Below are positions 31,184 through 38,374 of a DNA stretch of 41,038 bases, in pieces. Each line of letters opens with the position of its first letter. Position 1 is the stretch's first letter. The DNA comes from Oscillospiraceae bacterium. Lineage in GTDB: Bacteria > Bacillota > Clostridia > Oscillospirales > Ruminococcaceae. The notes under the pieces were generated by a model. It searched no databases. It had not been told where the DNA came from and saw only the letters and a list, made by a program, of their open reading frames with translations. Made by a program: the position numbers and the translations under genes. The stretch covers positions 1,132 through 42,169 of the forward strand of contig DQFX01000032.1 of NCBI GenBank assembly GCA_003531585.1, given 5' to 3'.

Positions 31184-32932
31184 TTATTTCGCTTTAAGCG
31201 AGTTCACAAGGCTCTCGTCCGGCGTGACGTACAGAGTGCGGTTGTTCGTGAATATCACCATTCCGGGCTTTGCGCCGGCGGGCTTCTTGACGAATTTCAC
31301 CGCAGCGTAATCCACCGGAACTCCCGAACCGCTGCGCCCCTTTGAATGGAACGCCGCAAGCTGCGCCGCCTCGAACAGGGTCTGTTCTCCGGGCTGCCTG
31401 CCCTCAGTGCGGATTATAACGTGCGAACCCGCTATCCCCTGCGTATGCAGCCATATATCAGTGGCCTTCGCGGTTTTCAGCGTCAGCTGGTCGTTCTGGC
31501 GGTTGTTCCTGCCCACGAGTATCTCGAAGCCCTCGGTGGAGCGGAAATGCAGCGGCTCTGAGGTCTTTTTCACCTTTTCGTCCGCCCTTACGCCGCCCTT
31601 GAGGTAGCCCTGCTCGCGAAGCTCCCTGCGTATTTCCGCAAGGTCGGATTCGCTGTCGGTGCGGCTCACCGCGTCGAACACGCTGTCGATGTAGACAAGC
31701 TCCTGCTTTCCGCTTGCGATAAGCTCGGTGAGCTTCTTTTCTGCGGTGTCAAGCTTGCGGTACTCGGTGTAGTACTTCTGCGCGTTCTGCGCCGGGGTCA
31801 GCCGCGGGTCAAGCTGTACCTCGACCGGTTCGCCTGTGGTGAAATCCTCCAGCTCCGCTTTGGTCTGACCCTTCTCGAGCCGCCAGATGTTGGCGTTTAT
31901 CAGGTCGCCCCGGACTCGGAAAACCTCCCGCTCCGAACATTCCTCAAGCTCTTTTTTCTGCAATTCGAGCTTCCTCGAAATGCGCTCGTAACTGTTCATC
32001 AGGAGCTTCAGCAGATCGTGGGCGCGCTGCTTCGTGCGCTCGGACCTGTCCTGCGAAGCGAAGAACTCGTCCAGCAGTCCGTTTGCGGTCTCGCAGCGGG
32101 CGGTAGTCATCGAGCCGGAATACTGCGTGATGCCGATAAAGCAGAAATCCTTTTTCTTTCCGCCCGGTTCTGAAACTATCGTGAACTCGCTGGGACTGCC
32201 GTTAAGCATTCCTTTTATGCGGTAGAGGAGTATCAGCAGGCGCTGTTGTCCGCCCTCGGTTAGCGCATTGCAGGTGACGTCGGTGTCTTTCTCGCAGTAC
32301 CATGCTATTTCCCGGGTGAGTATCGGGGACACGCCCTCCAGCACGGCGGTGAGCTTCTTGCAGAGCCGCTCCGGGCTGTCCTTCACGGCGTCGAGCACCT
32401 GCTCCGGAGCGCACTCCAGCAGGCACAATCTGGCCTGTCGCGGCGGAGCCTCGTACTGTATCCCCGGGAGCACTCTCCGCACGGAGGAGATGTCGTCCGT
32501 AATGCGCTTCACGCTGTCGATGACCCTGCCGTCCCGGACAAGGATTATATTGCTGTGACGTCCCATAATCTCAGCGATGAGAGTGTTCGTCACGATATCG
32601 CCTATTTCATTGGTGCATTCAAAATCGAGGGAGATAACGCGCTCCAAGCCGTCCTGGCGTATCGCCATAAGCTTTCCGCCGGAAAGGTGCTTTCTCAGCA
32701 GCATGCAGAACATCGGCGGCTGCTGGGGATTCTCGAACGAAGCCGCCGTGAGGTTCAGACGCGCGCTGACGCTGTTCGCGGATAGCACGATCTTTTTTCC
32801 TCCGTCGCGGAATGTCCGCAGGGAAACGACTATCTCCTCGCGGGAGGGCTGATACACCTTGTCCACTCGCGCGCCGATAAGCGGCTGAAGCTCGTTCGTT
32901 ACGATATGAAGAAATGCTCCGTCAAGTGACAA
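31184..32932 (-). CDS. rqcH: Rqc2-type ribosome quality control protein RqcH (NFACT/FbpA)
   Basis: Binds stalled 50S-peptidyl-tRNA and recruits tRNA-Ala to add C-terminal Ala tails, marking nascent chains for degradation. The product has the NFACT-N domain (SLDGAFLHIVTNELQPL, KVYQPSREEIV), a central coiled coil and an NFACT-R domain near the end (WLHTQGIAGSHVIIRTEG). I prefer the TTG at 32932, which gives the family-typical start MSLDGAFLH and has GGGGTGG 5 bases upstream; the GTG at 32941 is in frame but lies too close to that site. With the TTG start it is 582 residues. Confidence 0.94.
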   Translation of the reverse strand: MSLDGAFLHIVTNELQPLIGARVDKVYQPSREEIVVSLRTFRDGGKKIVLSANSVSARLNLTAASFENPQQPPMFCMLLRKHLSGGKLMAIRQDGLERVISLDFECTNEIGDIVTNTLIAEIMGRHSNIILVRDGRVIDSVKRITDDISSVRRVLPGIQYEAPPRQARLCLLECAPEQVLDAVKDSPERLCKKLTAVLEGVSPILTREIAWYCEKDTDVTCNALTEGGQQRLLILLYRIKGMLNGSPSEFTIVSEPGGKKKDFCFIGITQYSGSMTTARCETANGLLDEFFASQDRSERTKQRAHDLLKLLMNSYERISRKLELQKKELEECSEREVFRVRGDLINANIWRLEKGQTKAELEDFTTGEPVEVQLDPRLTPAQNAQKYYTEYRKLDTAEKKLTELIASGKQELVYIDSVFDAVSRTDSESDLAEIRRELREQGYLKGGVRADEKVKKTSEPLHFRSTEGFEILVGRNNRQNDQLTLKTAKATDIWLHTQGIAGSHVIIRTEGRQPGEQTLFEAAQLAAFHSKGRSGSGVPVDYAAVKFVKKPAGAKPGMVIFTNNRTLYVTPDESLVNSLKAK

Positions 32933-32952
32933 TTCAACCACCCCACTTTTTT

Positions 32953-33052
32953 GAATTCGGAATTATGGTGCCGCTTCGCGGCAGTTTATGTTGATACAAT
33001 CGGAAAACCGCCGCGTCAGCGGCGCAGTAGTTCCGAATTATGAATTCCGGAT
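32953..33052. repeat. Dispersed ATTCGGAATT repeat, copy B
   Basis: Begins GAATTCGGAATTATGG and ends with the inverse-like TTCCGAATTATGAATTCC. In between are a GCCGC/GCGGC hairpin (near 32970) and CGCCGC/GCGGCG (33009-33024). It lies between the NIF3 and rqcH genes on the minus strand. Confidence 0.65.
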
Positions 33053-33053
33053 T

Positions 33054-33830
33054 TTAAACATAGCTGCACGGCTCGCATTCTGCGTCCGTTGTAAATACCG
33101 GTATCTCCGGGAAAGCGCGGCTGAGGAGCGTAGCCAGGCGATGGGACGCGCACTTTTCCGTGCCGTAATGCCCGGCGTCGATAAGCGCCATGCCGAGGTT
33201 ATGAGCCTCTACCCACACGGAATGCTTGACGTCGCCCGTCACGAGAGCCTGACAGCCGAGCGCGGCAGCCCTTGCAAGGAGGTCTCCGCCGGAGCCTGAG
33301 CACACGCCCACGCGGGTTATAGCCTGAATGTCGCCCTCGCAGTACTTCACGCTTTCAAGGTCGAGGGATTTCTTGCAGTGCTCTGCAAGAGCCTTCGCGG
33401 TGAATCCGAGCGGAAGATCCGCAATACCGCCGATCCCTAGACCGGTAGGCTGGGTCTGCTCGAGAACTCCGCTGCTCTGCCAGCCGAGGAGCTCCATGAG
33501 CGCGTCGTTTACGCCCGCTTCGCACATATCGAAGTTGGTATGTACTGCGATGGCGCTGATATCGCTGCGAACCAGCGAATATACCGGAGTTCCCGCCATC
33601 ACTCTCTTGAGCGGGTGGAATATCACCGGGTGGTGAGATACGATGAGGTTTGCGTTCTTGGACAGCGCCTCGTCGATTATCTCCTGCGTTATATCAAGGC
33701 AGCAGGCTATGCCGGTGATGTTCTCTGCTGAATTTCCGGTCAGCAGACCCACGTTATCATAGCTTTCCGCCGTGTTCATCGGTGCGATGGTGTTAAGGAA
33801 CTCCAGCACCTGACCTACTGTTGCCGCCAT
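33054..33830 (-). CDS. NIF3/DUF34 dinuclear metal-binding protein
   Basis: A 258-residue member of the NIF3 (YqfO/GCH1-type-2) family, which forms toroidal hexamers with a two-metal site. Visible metal-site motifs are YDNVGLLTG, IVSHHPVIFHPLK, AVHTNFDMCEAG and near the C-terminus DAGHYGTE. It lacks the PII-like middle domain seen in longer homologues. GGAGG lies before the ATG, inside the end of trmK, which it overlaps by 16 bases. The trmK-NIF3 pair is a common Firmicutes arrangement. The biochemical role of the family is not settled. Confidence 0.94.
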   Translation of the reverse strand: MAATVGQVLEFLNTIAPMNTAESYDNVGLLTGNSAENITGIACCLDITQEIIDEALSKNANLIVSHHPVIFHPLKRVMAGTPVYSLVRSDISAIAVHTNFDMCEAGVNDALMELLGWQSSGVLEQTQPTGLGIGGIADLPLGFTAKALAEHCKKSLDLESVKYCEGDIQAITRVGVCSGSGGDLLARAAALGCQALVTGDVKHSVWVEAHNLGMALIDAGHYGTEKCASHRLATLLSRAFPEIPVFTTDAECEPCSYV

Positions 33831-34504
33831 TGTGTTCCTCCGTTAAGGTGTGTGTATTCCTGCGCTTTGGCGCATATCTGCTCCGCAAGCACGTGCAGGT
33901 GCTGAGCCTGCTCTGCGTTTGCTCCGGAAGCTTCCATTCCCGCCGCGTTTTTCAGCAGCTTTCCCGCTATATGGCGGAGCATGTCCGGATCGGTTATCCT
34001 GCCGCACAGACAAAAGAGCTCGTCCGGCTCCTGCGCCGCGCCGGTGTATCTCGCCAGCATGACGGTGTAAAACCGGTCGCCCTCCCTGACGGCGCGTTCC
34101 TCGATGATATCGAAGCCGCCGCGGTAAAGCTCCCGGCGGAGCGTATCCGCCTTTGTCATGGGCTGTAAAATGAACCGCGTATCCTCCGACAGGAACCGGC
34201 ATCCGGAGATTATCTTCATGATAAGCTCCCCGCCCATTCCGCATATTACTACATCATCGGCATAGTCTATCCTGTCAAGCCCGTCGGAAAGCACTGCGGT
34301 GACATTTGTCACACCCTGTTCTGCGATAGTGTGCCGTGCGGCGGAGAGAGGTCCCTCCTTCACATCGGAAGCGATGACCTCCTTCGCGCCGTTCTGCGCA
34401 AGGTAGCAGGCAAGCAGCGCATGATCAGTCCCCACGTCGCAGACGATGACCCCTCTGCGGCAGAGAGCTGCGGCGGCGCTGAGCCTGCCGGTAAGTTTCA
34501 CCAT
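33815..34504 (-). CDS. trmK: tRNA (adenine22-N1)-methyltransferase TrmK
   Basis: Methylates N1 of A22 in tRNA using S-adenosylmethionine. The 229-residue protein has the SAM-binding Rossmann motif VIVCDVGTDHALLACYL (about residues 18-34) and ASDVKEGPL, VICGMGGELI (the family motif after the fourth strand) and a C-terminal helical part. Its ATG shares the last base of the DUF1858 stop codon. It overlaps the NIF3 gene, a common pairing. Confidence 0.93.
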   Translation of the reverse strand: MVKLTGRLSAAAALCRRGVIVCDVGTDHALLACYLAQNGAKEVIASDVKEGPLSAARHTIAEQGVTNVTAVLSDGLDRIDYADDVVICGMGGELIMKIISGCRFLSEDTRFILQPMTKADTLRRELYRGGFDIIEERAVREGDRFYTVMLARYTGAAQEPDELFCLCGRITDPDMLRHIAGKLLKNAAGMEASGANAEQAQHLHVLAEQICAKAQEYTHLNGGTQWRQQ

Positions 34505-34704
34505 TATTCGCCGAGAGCTGCGTTGAGCTGCTCAACGATCTCGTCAGCGTCCACGCCGTGCACCATGCATGCCTGCTCAACGGACTCGCCGCGGGAAGCA
34601 GGGCAGCCAAGGCAGTGCATGCCCATTCCGAAGAAGATGGGAGCAGCAGCCTCTGCGTTGATGTCGAGAATATCGCCGATTATTGTGTCCTTTGTTACTT
34701 TCAT
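34504..34704 (-). CDS. DUF1858 small protein
   Basis: A 66-residue protein starting MKVTKDTIIGDILDIN, with the family pattern FFGMGMHCLGCPASRGESVEQAC. The CxxC is likely a metal or redox site; the same domain forms the N-terminus of some hybrid-cluster and ScdA-like proteins. I choose the ATG at 34704, because AAAGGA lies 10 bases upstream; the ATG at 34722 would contain that site. It is first in the long minus-strand operon, with a promoter at 34779-34807. Confidence 0.92.
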   Translation of the reverse strand: MKVTKDTIIGDILDINAEAAAPIFFGMGMHCLGCPASRGESVEQACMVHGVDADEIVEQLNAALGE

Positions 34705-34778
34705 TGCTGTATTTCCTTTCATTTGTGCATTGCTGTCCGCGCGCCTTGCCGGTGCGTGGAGATAAATATACAGTATAT

Positions 34779-34807
34779 ATTATATCACAGCTTTGTTATT
34801 TTGTCCA
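34779..34807 (-). promoter_or_regulatory. Promoter of the DUF1858-trmK-...-ppiB run
   Basis: On the minus strand TGGACA (34807-34802) and TATAAT (34784-34779) with a 17-bp spacer, divergent from the tRNA-Leu promoter. Confidence 0.75.
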
Positions 34808-34847
34808 GTACAATTTCGTTGATACCTGCTTTTTTTGTTCCATGCGC

Positions 34848-34876
34848 TTGACATTGCCCGGGAAATCTGCTATAAT
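34848..34876 (+). promoter_or_regulatory. Perfect sigma-A promoter for tRNA-Leu
   Basis: TTGACA (34848-34853) and TATAAT (34871-34876) with a 17-bp spacer, 23 bases before the mature tRNA. Confidence 0.9.
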
Positions 34877-34899
34877 CAATATGCTGTCAGTATTTATAT

Positions 34900-34983
34900 G
34901 CGGGTGTGGCGGAATTGGCAGACGCGCCAGATTTAGGTTCTGGTGGCTTCACCGTGCAGGTTCAAGTCCTGTCACCCGCACCA
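34900..34983 (+). tRNA. tRNA-Leu (UAG anticodon)
   Basis: An 84-base class II tRNA. The acceptor stem is GCGGGTG (34900-34906) with CACCCGC, discriminator A at 34980 and an encoded CCA at 34981-34983. The anticodon stem CCAGA/TCTGG encloses TTTAGGT with TAG at 34934-34936, reading CUA codons. The D arm (TGGCGGAATTGGCAGAC) and T arm (GGTTCAAGTCC) match, and a variable stem lies between. The tRNA is transcribed alone. Confidence 0.98.
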
Positions 34984-35021
34984 AATAAAAAAAACGTCTC
35001 CTCGACGGTTTTTTTATTTGG
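34981..35021 (+). terminator. Terminator of tRNA-Leu
   Basis: CCAAATAAAAAAAACGTC (34981-34998) is an inverted match to GACGGTTTTTTTATTTGG (35004-35021) with a 5-base loop. The stem begins in the tRNA's own CCA end and a T7 run supports termination. Confidence 0.9.
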
Positions 35022-35492
35022 TTTGCATCATTTTTCTCGTCCGTCCCGGATTGGGACGGACGTTTTGCTTTGCAAAACCGAAAAATGACGCGCACCCTGC
35101 TTCTCCGATTTGTGGCTGTATGCCATCTCCTTCGAGCGGTTTTCTTATTTGGTCTGCACCGTTTTCCCGCTCGTCCCGGATTGGGACGGACGTTTTGCTT
35201 TGCAAAACCGAAAATTGACGCGCACCCTGCTTCTCCGATTTGTGGCTGTATGCCGTCTCCTTCGAGCGGTTTTCTTATTTGGTCTGCGCCGTTTTTCCCG
35301 CTCGTCCCGGACTAGACGGACGTTTTGCTTCGCAAAACCGAAAAATGACGCGCACCCCGCTTCTCCGATTTGTGGATGTATGCCGTCTTCTTCAAGCGGT
35401 TTTCTTATTTGGTCTGCGCCGTTTTTCCCGCTCGTCCCGGATTGGGACGGACGTTTTGCTTCGCAAAACCGAAAAATGACGCGCACCCCGCA
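35002..35492 (+). repeat. Tandem array of a 130-bp unit, about 3.8 copies
   Basis: Units begin at 35002, 35132, 35262 and 35392, the last ending near 35492. Copies are highly similar with scattered changes. Each contains a CGTCCC/GGGACG-type hairpin, changed in the third copy, and a GTTTTGC/GCAAAAC hairpin. The unit start (TCGAGCGGTTTTCTTATTTGG) corresponds to the right arm of the tRNA-Leu terminator (TCGACGGTTTTTTTATTTGG). The unit length is not a multiple of three; open frames that run through it are not believable genes. After it, 35493-35627 is AT-rich with nothing recognised. Confidence 0.92.
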
Positions 35493-35627
35493 TCTCAAAT
35501 ATGCCTTTCTCATTGTGATCACATGGGAAGCTCGCCTTTTATTGCACACTTATGGTCTTTATTTGTGCTGTGACAACCTTTTAAAACAAAAAATTTCTTT
35601 TTAATTTCCATTTACCGGCATTTTTCA

Positions 35628-35656
35628 TTGACTTTTCTTTTACATAGTGTTATAAT
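35628..35656 (+). promoter_or_regulatory. Promoter of the SGNH hydrolase operon
   Basis: TTGACT (35628-35633) and TATAAT (35651-35656) with a 17-bp spacer, about 40 bases upstream of the start codon. Confidence 0.8.
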
Positions 35657-35695
35657 AAATTAACGATTTTCTATTATCAGTCGAGGATTAAAATC

Positions 35696-36334
35696 ATGAG
35701 TGAAGAAATCACCTGGACTAAAGAATACAAGCTGGAGCGTTACCATAAGCTCAATCTTACCGCTGAAAAAGGCTGCGTGCTTTTTGCAGGCTCATCGCTT
35801 ATGGAAATGTTTCCGGTGGAAAAATTCGCGCATGAGGACGGTCTCCCAGTAACGGTTTACAACCGCGGCGTGGGCGGCTTCATCACCGACGAACTCATCG
35901 CAGCCGTCGATACATGCATAATCGACCTTGCACCGAAGAAACTATTCATAAACATCGGCACGAACGACCTCAGCGACGCCTCCCGAAGCATGGAGCAGAT
36001 AATGTCCAACTACGCTTTGATACTTGACAAGGTAAAAAAGGCTGTGCCAGAGGTCAGAATGTACCTCATGGCGTACTACCCCGTTAACTACAGCGCCGCC
36101 ACCCCAGAAATGAAGCCCTGTCTGCTTATACGCAGCAATGAAAAGATCGCCCGCGCCAACGAGGAAGTAAAGATGCTCGCAGACCGCTTCGGGGCAAGTT
36201 ACATCGACGTCACCGCCCCGCTGAAGGACGAAAACGGCGATTTGCGCGCCGAATACACGATAGAAGGCATGCACATCAACGAGGACGGCTACCGTTCCAT
36301 CTACCCGCTTATCAGAAAGTACATTCTTGAATGA
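35696..36334 (+). CDS. SGNH/GDSL family hydrolase
   Basis: A 212-residue esterase-like protein of the SGNH fold. Block I is FAGSSLMEMF with the likely nucleophile Ser34. Block II is NRGVGG (Gly60), block III is INIGTND (Asn90) and block V is EGMHINEDGY with His193. The usual Asp three residues before that His is Glu190 here. There is no signal peptide, so it should act in the cytoplasm, perhaps deacetylating imported sugars or acting on a small ester; the substrate is unknown. GAGGA precedes the ATG. It overlaps the next gene by 4 bases (ATGA). Confidence 0.9.
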   Translation: MSEEITWTKEYKLERYHKLNLTAEKGCVLFAGSSLMEMFPVEKFAHEDGLPVTVYNRGVGGFITDELIAAVDTCIIDLAPKKLFINIGTNDLSDASRSMEQIMSNYALILDKVKKAVPEVRMYLMAYYPVNYSAATPEMKPCLLIRSNEKIARANEEVKMLADRFGASYIDVTAPLKDENGDLRAEYTIEGMHINEDGYRSIYPLIRKYILE

Positions 36335-37011
36335 CTTCCCTTAAATTCCCCGACGGCAGCGAGGTGCTCTACGAGCTGACGCGCAAGCCCGTCAAAAATA
36401 TAAATCTCCGCGTGAAGGAGGACGGTTCCCTTCGCATTTCCGCCAGCCCCCGGGTAAGCGTAAAGCGCGTCGAGGAGTTCATCGTTTCCGAGCAGGCGTT
36501 CATACGCCGCGCACAGCAGCGTATCAGCGAACGCGAGGAGCACTCTGAAATACGCGCGGATATATTCCGCTGGCTCGGCGGGGAATACCCCGTGCGGGTC
36601 ATCTCCAGCAGCCGGGAAGCCGCTGTCCTGGAGCAGGAGGAAATGCGCGTTTTCACACGCTTTCCCGAGCGCGCGGAAGAGCTTCTGAAACGCTGGACCG
36701 CCGACAATTTTGTCGAACTCTGCCGAAAGCTGAACGCCGAGGTGCGTGGATCCCTGATAAACTCAGGGCTGACGCCTCCGCCGACGGTCATCACCATAAA
36801 GGATATGAAAACCCGCTGGGGGAGCTGCACTCCCGCCAAGGGTCACATTTCCATCAACATACGGCTCGCGCCCTACCCGCGCCAGACCGTTCTCTCAGTG
36901 GTGTGGCATGAATACGCCCACTACTGGCACCGCGACCACTCCACAAGGTTCTACGCATTCCTTGAGGCGCATTTCCCGGAATACCGCAGGTGGAACTCCC
37001 TGTTAAAGTGA
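36331..37011 (+). CDS. YgjP-like (DUF45) zinc metallopeptidase domain protein
   Basis: A 226-residue protein of the YgjP/DUF45 family. The N-terminal strand repeat (NINLRVKEDGSLRISA) is followed by a helix, then the signature TRWGSCTPAKGHISIN and the zinc motif VWHEYAHYWHRDHSTRFY, with HEYAH as the HExxH site. The end YAFLEAHFPEYRRW is typical. Peptidase activity is predicted from the motif only. The start overlaps the SGNH stop by 4 bases, so the two are co-translated. Confidence 0.92.
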   Translation: MTSLKFPDGSEVLYELTRKPVKNINLRVKEDGSLRISASPRVSVKRVEEFIVSEQAFIRRAQQRISEREEHSEIRADIFRWLGGEYPVRVISSSREAAVLEQEEMRVFTRFPERAEELLKRWTADNFVELCRKLNAEVRGSLINSGLTPPPTVITIKDMKTRWGSCTPAKGHISINIRLAPYPRQTVLSVVWHEYAHYWHRDHSTRFYAFLEAHFPEYRRWNSLLK

Positions 37012-37020
37012 CCACATTCG

Positions 37021-37055
37021 CATGATCCGCCGCAAGCGGCACCGGAATTCCAAAT
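37021..37055. repeat. Related GC-hairpin/GGAATTCC repeat, copy D
   Basis: GCCGC/GCGGC (37029-37040) followed by CACCGGAATTCC. Read on the minus strand, GGAATTCCGGTGCCGCTT resembles GGAATTATGGTGCCGCTT in copy B, so the two probably belong to one repeat family. Confidence 0.45.
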
Positions 37056-37086
37056 AAAAACGCCTCCCCTTTCGGAGAGGCATTTT
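37055..37086. terminator. Bidirectional terminator between the DUF45 and queT genes
   Basis: GCCTCCCC (37062-37069) pairs with GGAGAGGC (37074-37081) with one mismatch. A runs on the left and a T run on the right give termination in both directions, strongest for queT. Confidence 0.8.
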
Positions 37087-37096
37087 ATAACGGCCG

Positions 37097-37633
37097 TCAG
37101 ATCTCAGCCGGCTTCTTCTTGAAGTAGTTCGGCTTGTTCGCGCCGATCACGTTCATCAGTCTGCTGCTGCGCTCGAACACCAGCTTGAACAGTACGCACC
37201 CGATAATGGTGACTACCACAAGCTCTCCGGCGCCAACAGTCAGCATGTTGAACCATACGGGCGGCTCGCTTCCGTAGCAAACCAGCAGCTCTATCGCAAT
37301 GATGATTCCGTTGCTTACAACAGGAAGCAGCGAAGCCAACCATATATTCTTGATATAGAACATCGGAATGACCGCAATAGCTGTAGCCAGCGTACCGAAA
37401 ATCATATCCATCAGCGCCATCGGACTGAAGCAGTTCGCAATGAAGCACCCAAGTATCAGCGAAATGCTGTAATCCTTACGGTAGAAGCACAGAAGCACCA
37501 GTATCTCCGAAAAACGGAACTGGATAGCTGGGAAGCTCAGCCCCGGAAGCGCCAGGGTAAGCGCGGCGTACAGCGCAGCGACAAGCGCCAGGCGTACAAG
37601 GTTCTTGGTCTGAAAGATCTCGTTTTTAGGCAT
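37097..37633 (-). CDS. queT: QueT family queuosine-precursor transporter
   Basis: A 178-residue membrane protein of the QueT (DUF988) type, thought to be the substrate-binding S component of an ECF transporter for preQ0/preQ1. It shows the N-terminal basic stretch, ALVAALYAALTLALP, FRFSEILVLLCFY and CFIANCFSPMALMDMIFGT, which are family hallmarks, and five to six hydrophobic helices. No ECF energising subunits are nearby, so it would share them. The leader (37643-37681) looks like a preQ1 riboswitch. AAGGAG lies 7 bases before the ATG. It ends at a strong terminator. Confidence 0.93.
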   Translation of the reverse strand: MPKNEIFQTKNLVRLALVAALYAALTLALPGLSFPAIQFRFSEILVLLCFYRKDYSISLILGCFIANCFSPMALMDMIFGTLATAIAVIPMFYIKNIWLASLLPVVSNGIIIAIELLVCYGSEPPVWFNMLTVGAGELVVVTIIGCVLFKLVFERSSRLMNVIGANKPNYFKKKPAEI

Positions 37634-37642
37634 AAAAAAACT

Positions 37643-37681
37643 CCTTGTTTTTTAACGGTGGTTGGACAAAGAAAACACCGT
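37643..37681 (-). promoter_or_regulatory. Candidate preQ1 class I-like riboswitch before queT
   Basis: In the minus-strand transcript ACGGTG (37681-37676) pairs with CACCGT (37660-37655). The loop CTTTG (37671-37667) can pair with CAAGG (37647-37643) in the tail TAAAAAACAAGGAG, making an H-type pseudoknot with an A-rich linker that hides the ribosome binding site of queT. This is the layout of preQ1-I riboswitches, though the hairpin loop (15 bases) is longer than usual. Confidence 0.6.
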
Positions 37682-37713
37682 ATTTGATTTTTCGTGCCTC
37701 AAGGCACCAATAT

Positions 37714-37742
37714 ATAATAGCACATTCCCCGCAGAATTGCAA
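37714..37742 (-). promoter_or_regulatory. Promoter of queT
   Basis: On the minus strand TTGCAA (37742-37737) and TATTAT (37719-37714) with a 17-bp spacer. A GTGCC/GGCAC hairpin (37694-37707) would lie at the very 5' end of the transcript. Confidence 0.65.
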
Positions 37743-37843
37743 TACCCTTTTTGAATAAAAATCAGCTATCCCCTCCGCGCATATCACCGCATTCTGACCA
37801 ATCTGCGCGGGAAATCTGAAATTACTGAAAGGAAGCATTACAC

Positions 37844-38374
37844 ATGGGAAAACAGATGACCTACTACATGGAGCGCGAAGTATTCACCCAGCTCGCGCAG
37901 ATCGCAGTCGACCTCGGCTGCGTGATACTCAAGCAGAACGGCAGCAAGATCATCTCCGGCGATACCTCGATCATTGACAGCCACTGCTCGAAATACTACT
38001 TCTACCTCCCCGCGGCAGGCGAGATAAACGAGGAACTCCCGCTCGGCTGCTATAACTCCAACGCAGGCTGCGTTATCGAGGCAAGCTACTCCACCCGCAC
38101 CAAGGATCTCTGCTTAAAACGCGGAAAGCTCTACATTACCAGCGGTTTCTCCACCCCTAACGGCGATTTCATCGAATGCCCGGCGTGCCTGCTGAAGGTG
38201 TACAAGAAGCTCGTGCTTCACATGAAGGATCTCACCCTGCGCGTTGAAGTCCCCGCTGACCGCATGTCCACCCGCCTGACTTACTATGCAGACCCCACCG
38301 GACGTACTCACAAGCTCTATATGACCAAGAGCATGCTCGCGCGTATCAACCGCACTCCCTATACCCTCTGCTGA
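37844..38374 (+). CDS. Conserved-looking protein of unknown function
   Basis: A 176-residue soluble protein with no signal peptide or membrane helix. It has seven cysteines, several near aromatic residues (SHCSKYYFYLP, LGCYNSNAGC, FIECPACLLKVYKK). The single CxxC (ECPAC) could bind a metal only with help from other residues. The middle part, LCLKRGKLYITSGFSTPNGD, looks like beta strands. I do not recognise the family. AAGGA lies 10 bases before the ATG. Its 3' end overlaps the convergent AraC gene by 16 bases. No clear promoter or terminator was found around it. Confidence 0.72.
   Translation: MGKQMTYYMEREVFTQLAQIAVDLGCVILKQNGSKIISGDTSIIDSHCSKYYFYLPAAGEINEELPLGCYNSNAGCVIEASYSTRTKDLCLKRGKLYITSGFSTPNGDFIECPACLLKVYKKLVLHMKDLTLRVEVPADRMSTRLTYYADPTGRTHKLYMTKSMLARINRTPYTLC

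Noticed and set aside
35002..35492. CRISPR-like array
   Set aside because: The units are contiguous 130-bp repeats without unique spacers and no cas gene is present.
34906..35604. Several overlapping open frames of 60-164 codons after tRNA-Leu
   Set aside because: They are created by the 130-bp repeat unit, whose length shifts frame with each copy; they begin inside the tRNA or terminator and have no ribosome binding sites.
36854..37042. 62-codon minus-strand frame
   Set aside because: Antisense to the YgjP-like gene and covering the terminal repeat; Arg/Pro-rich shadow composition.
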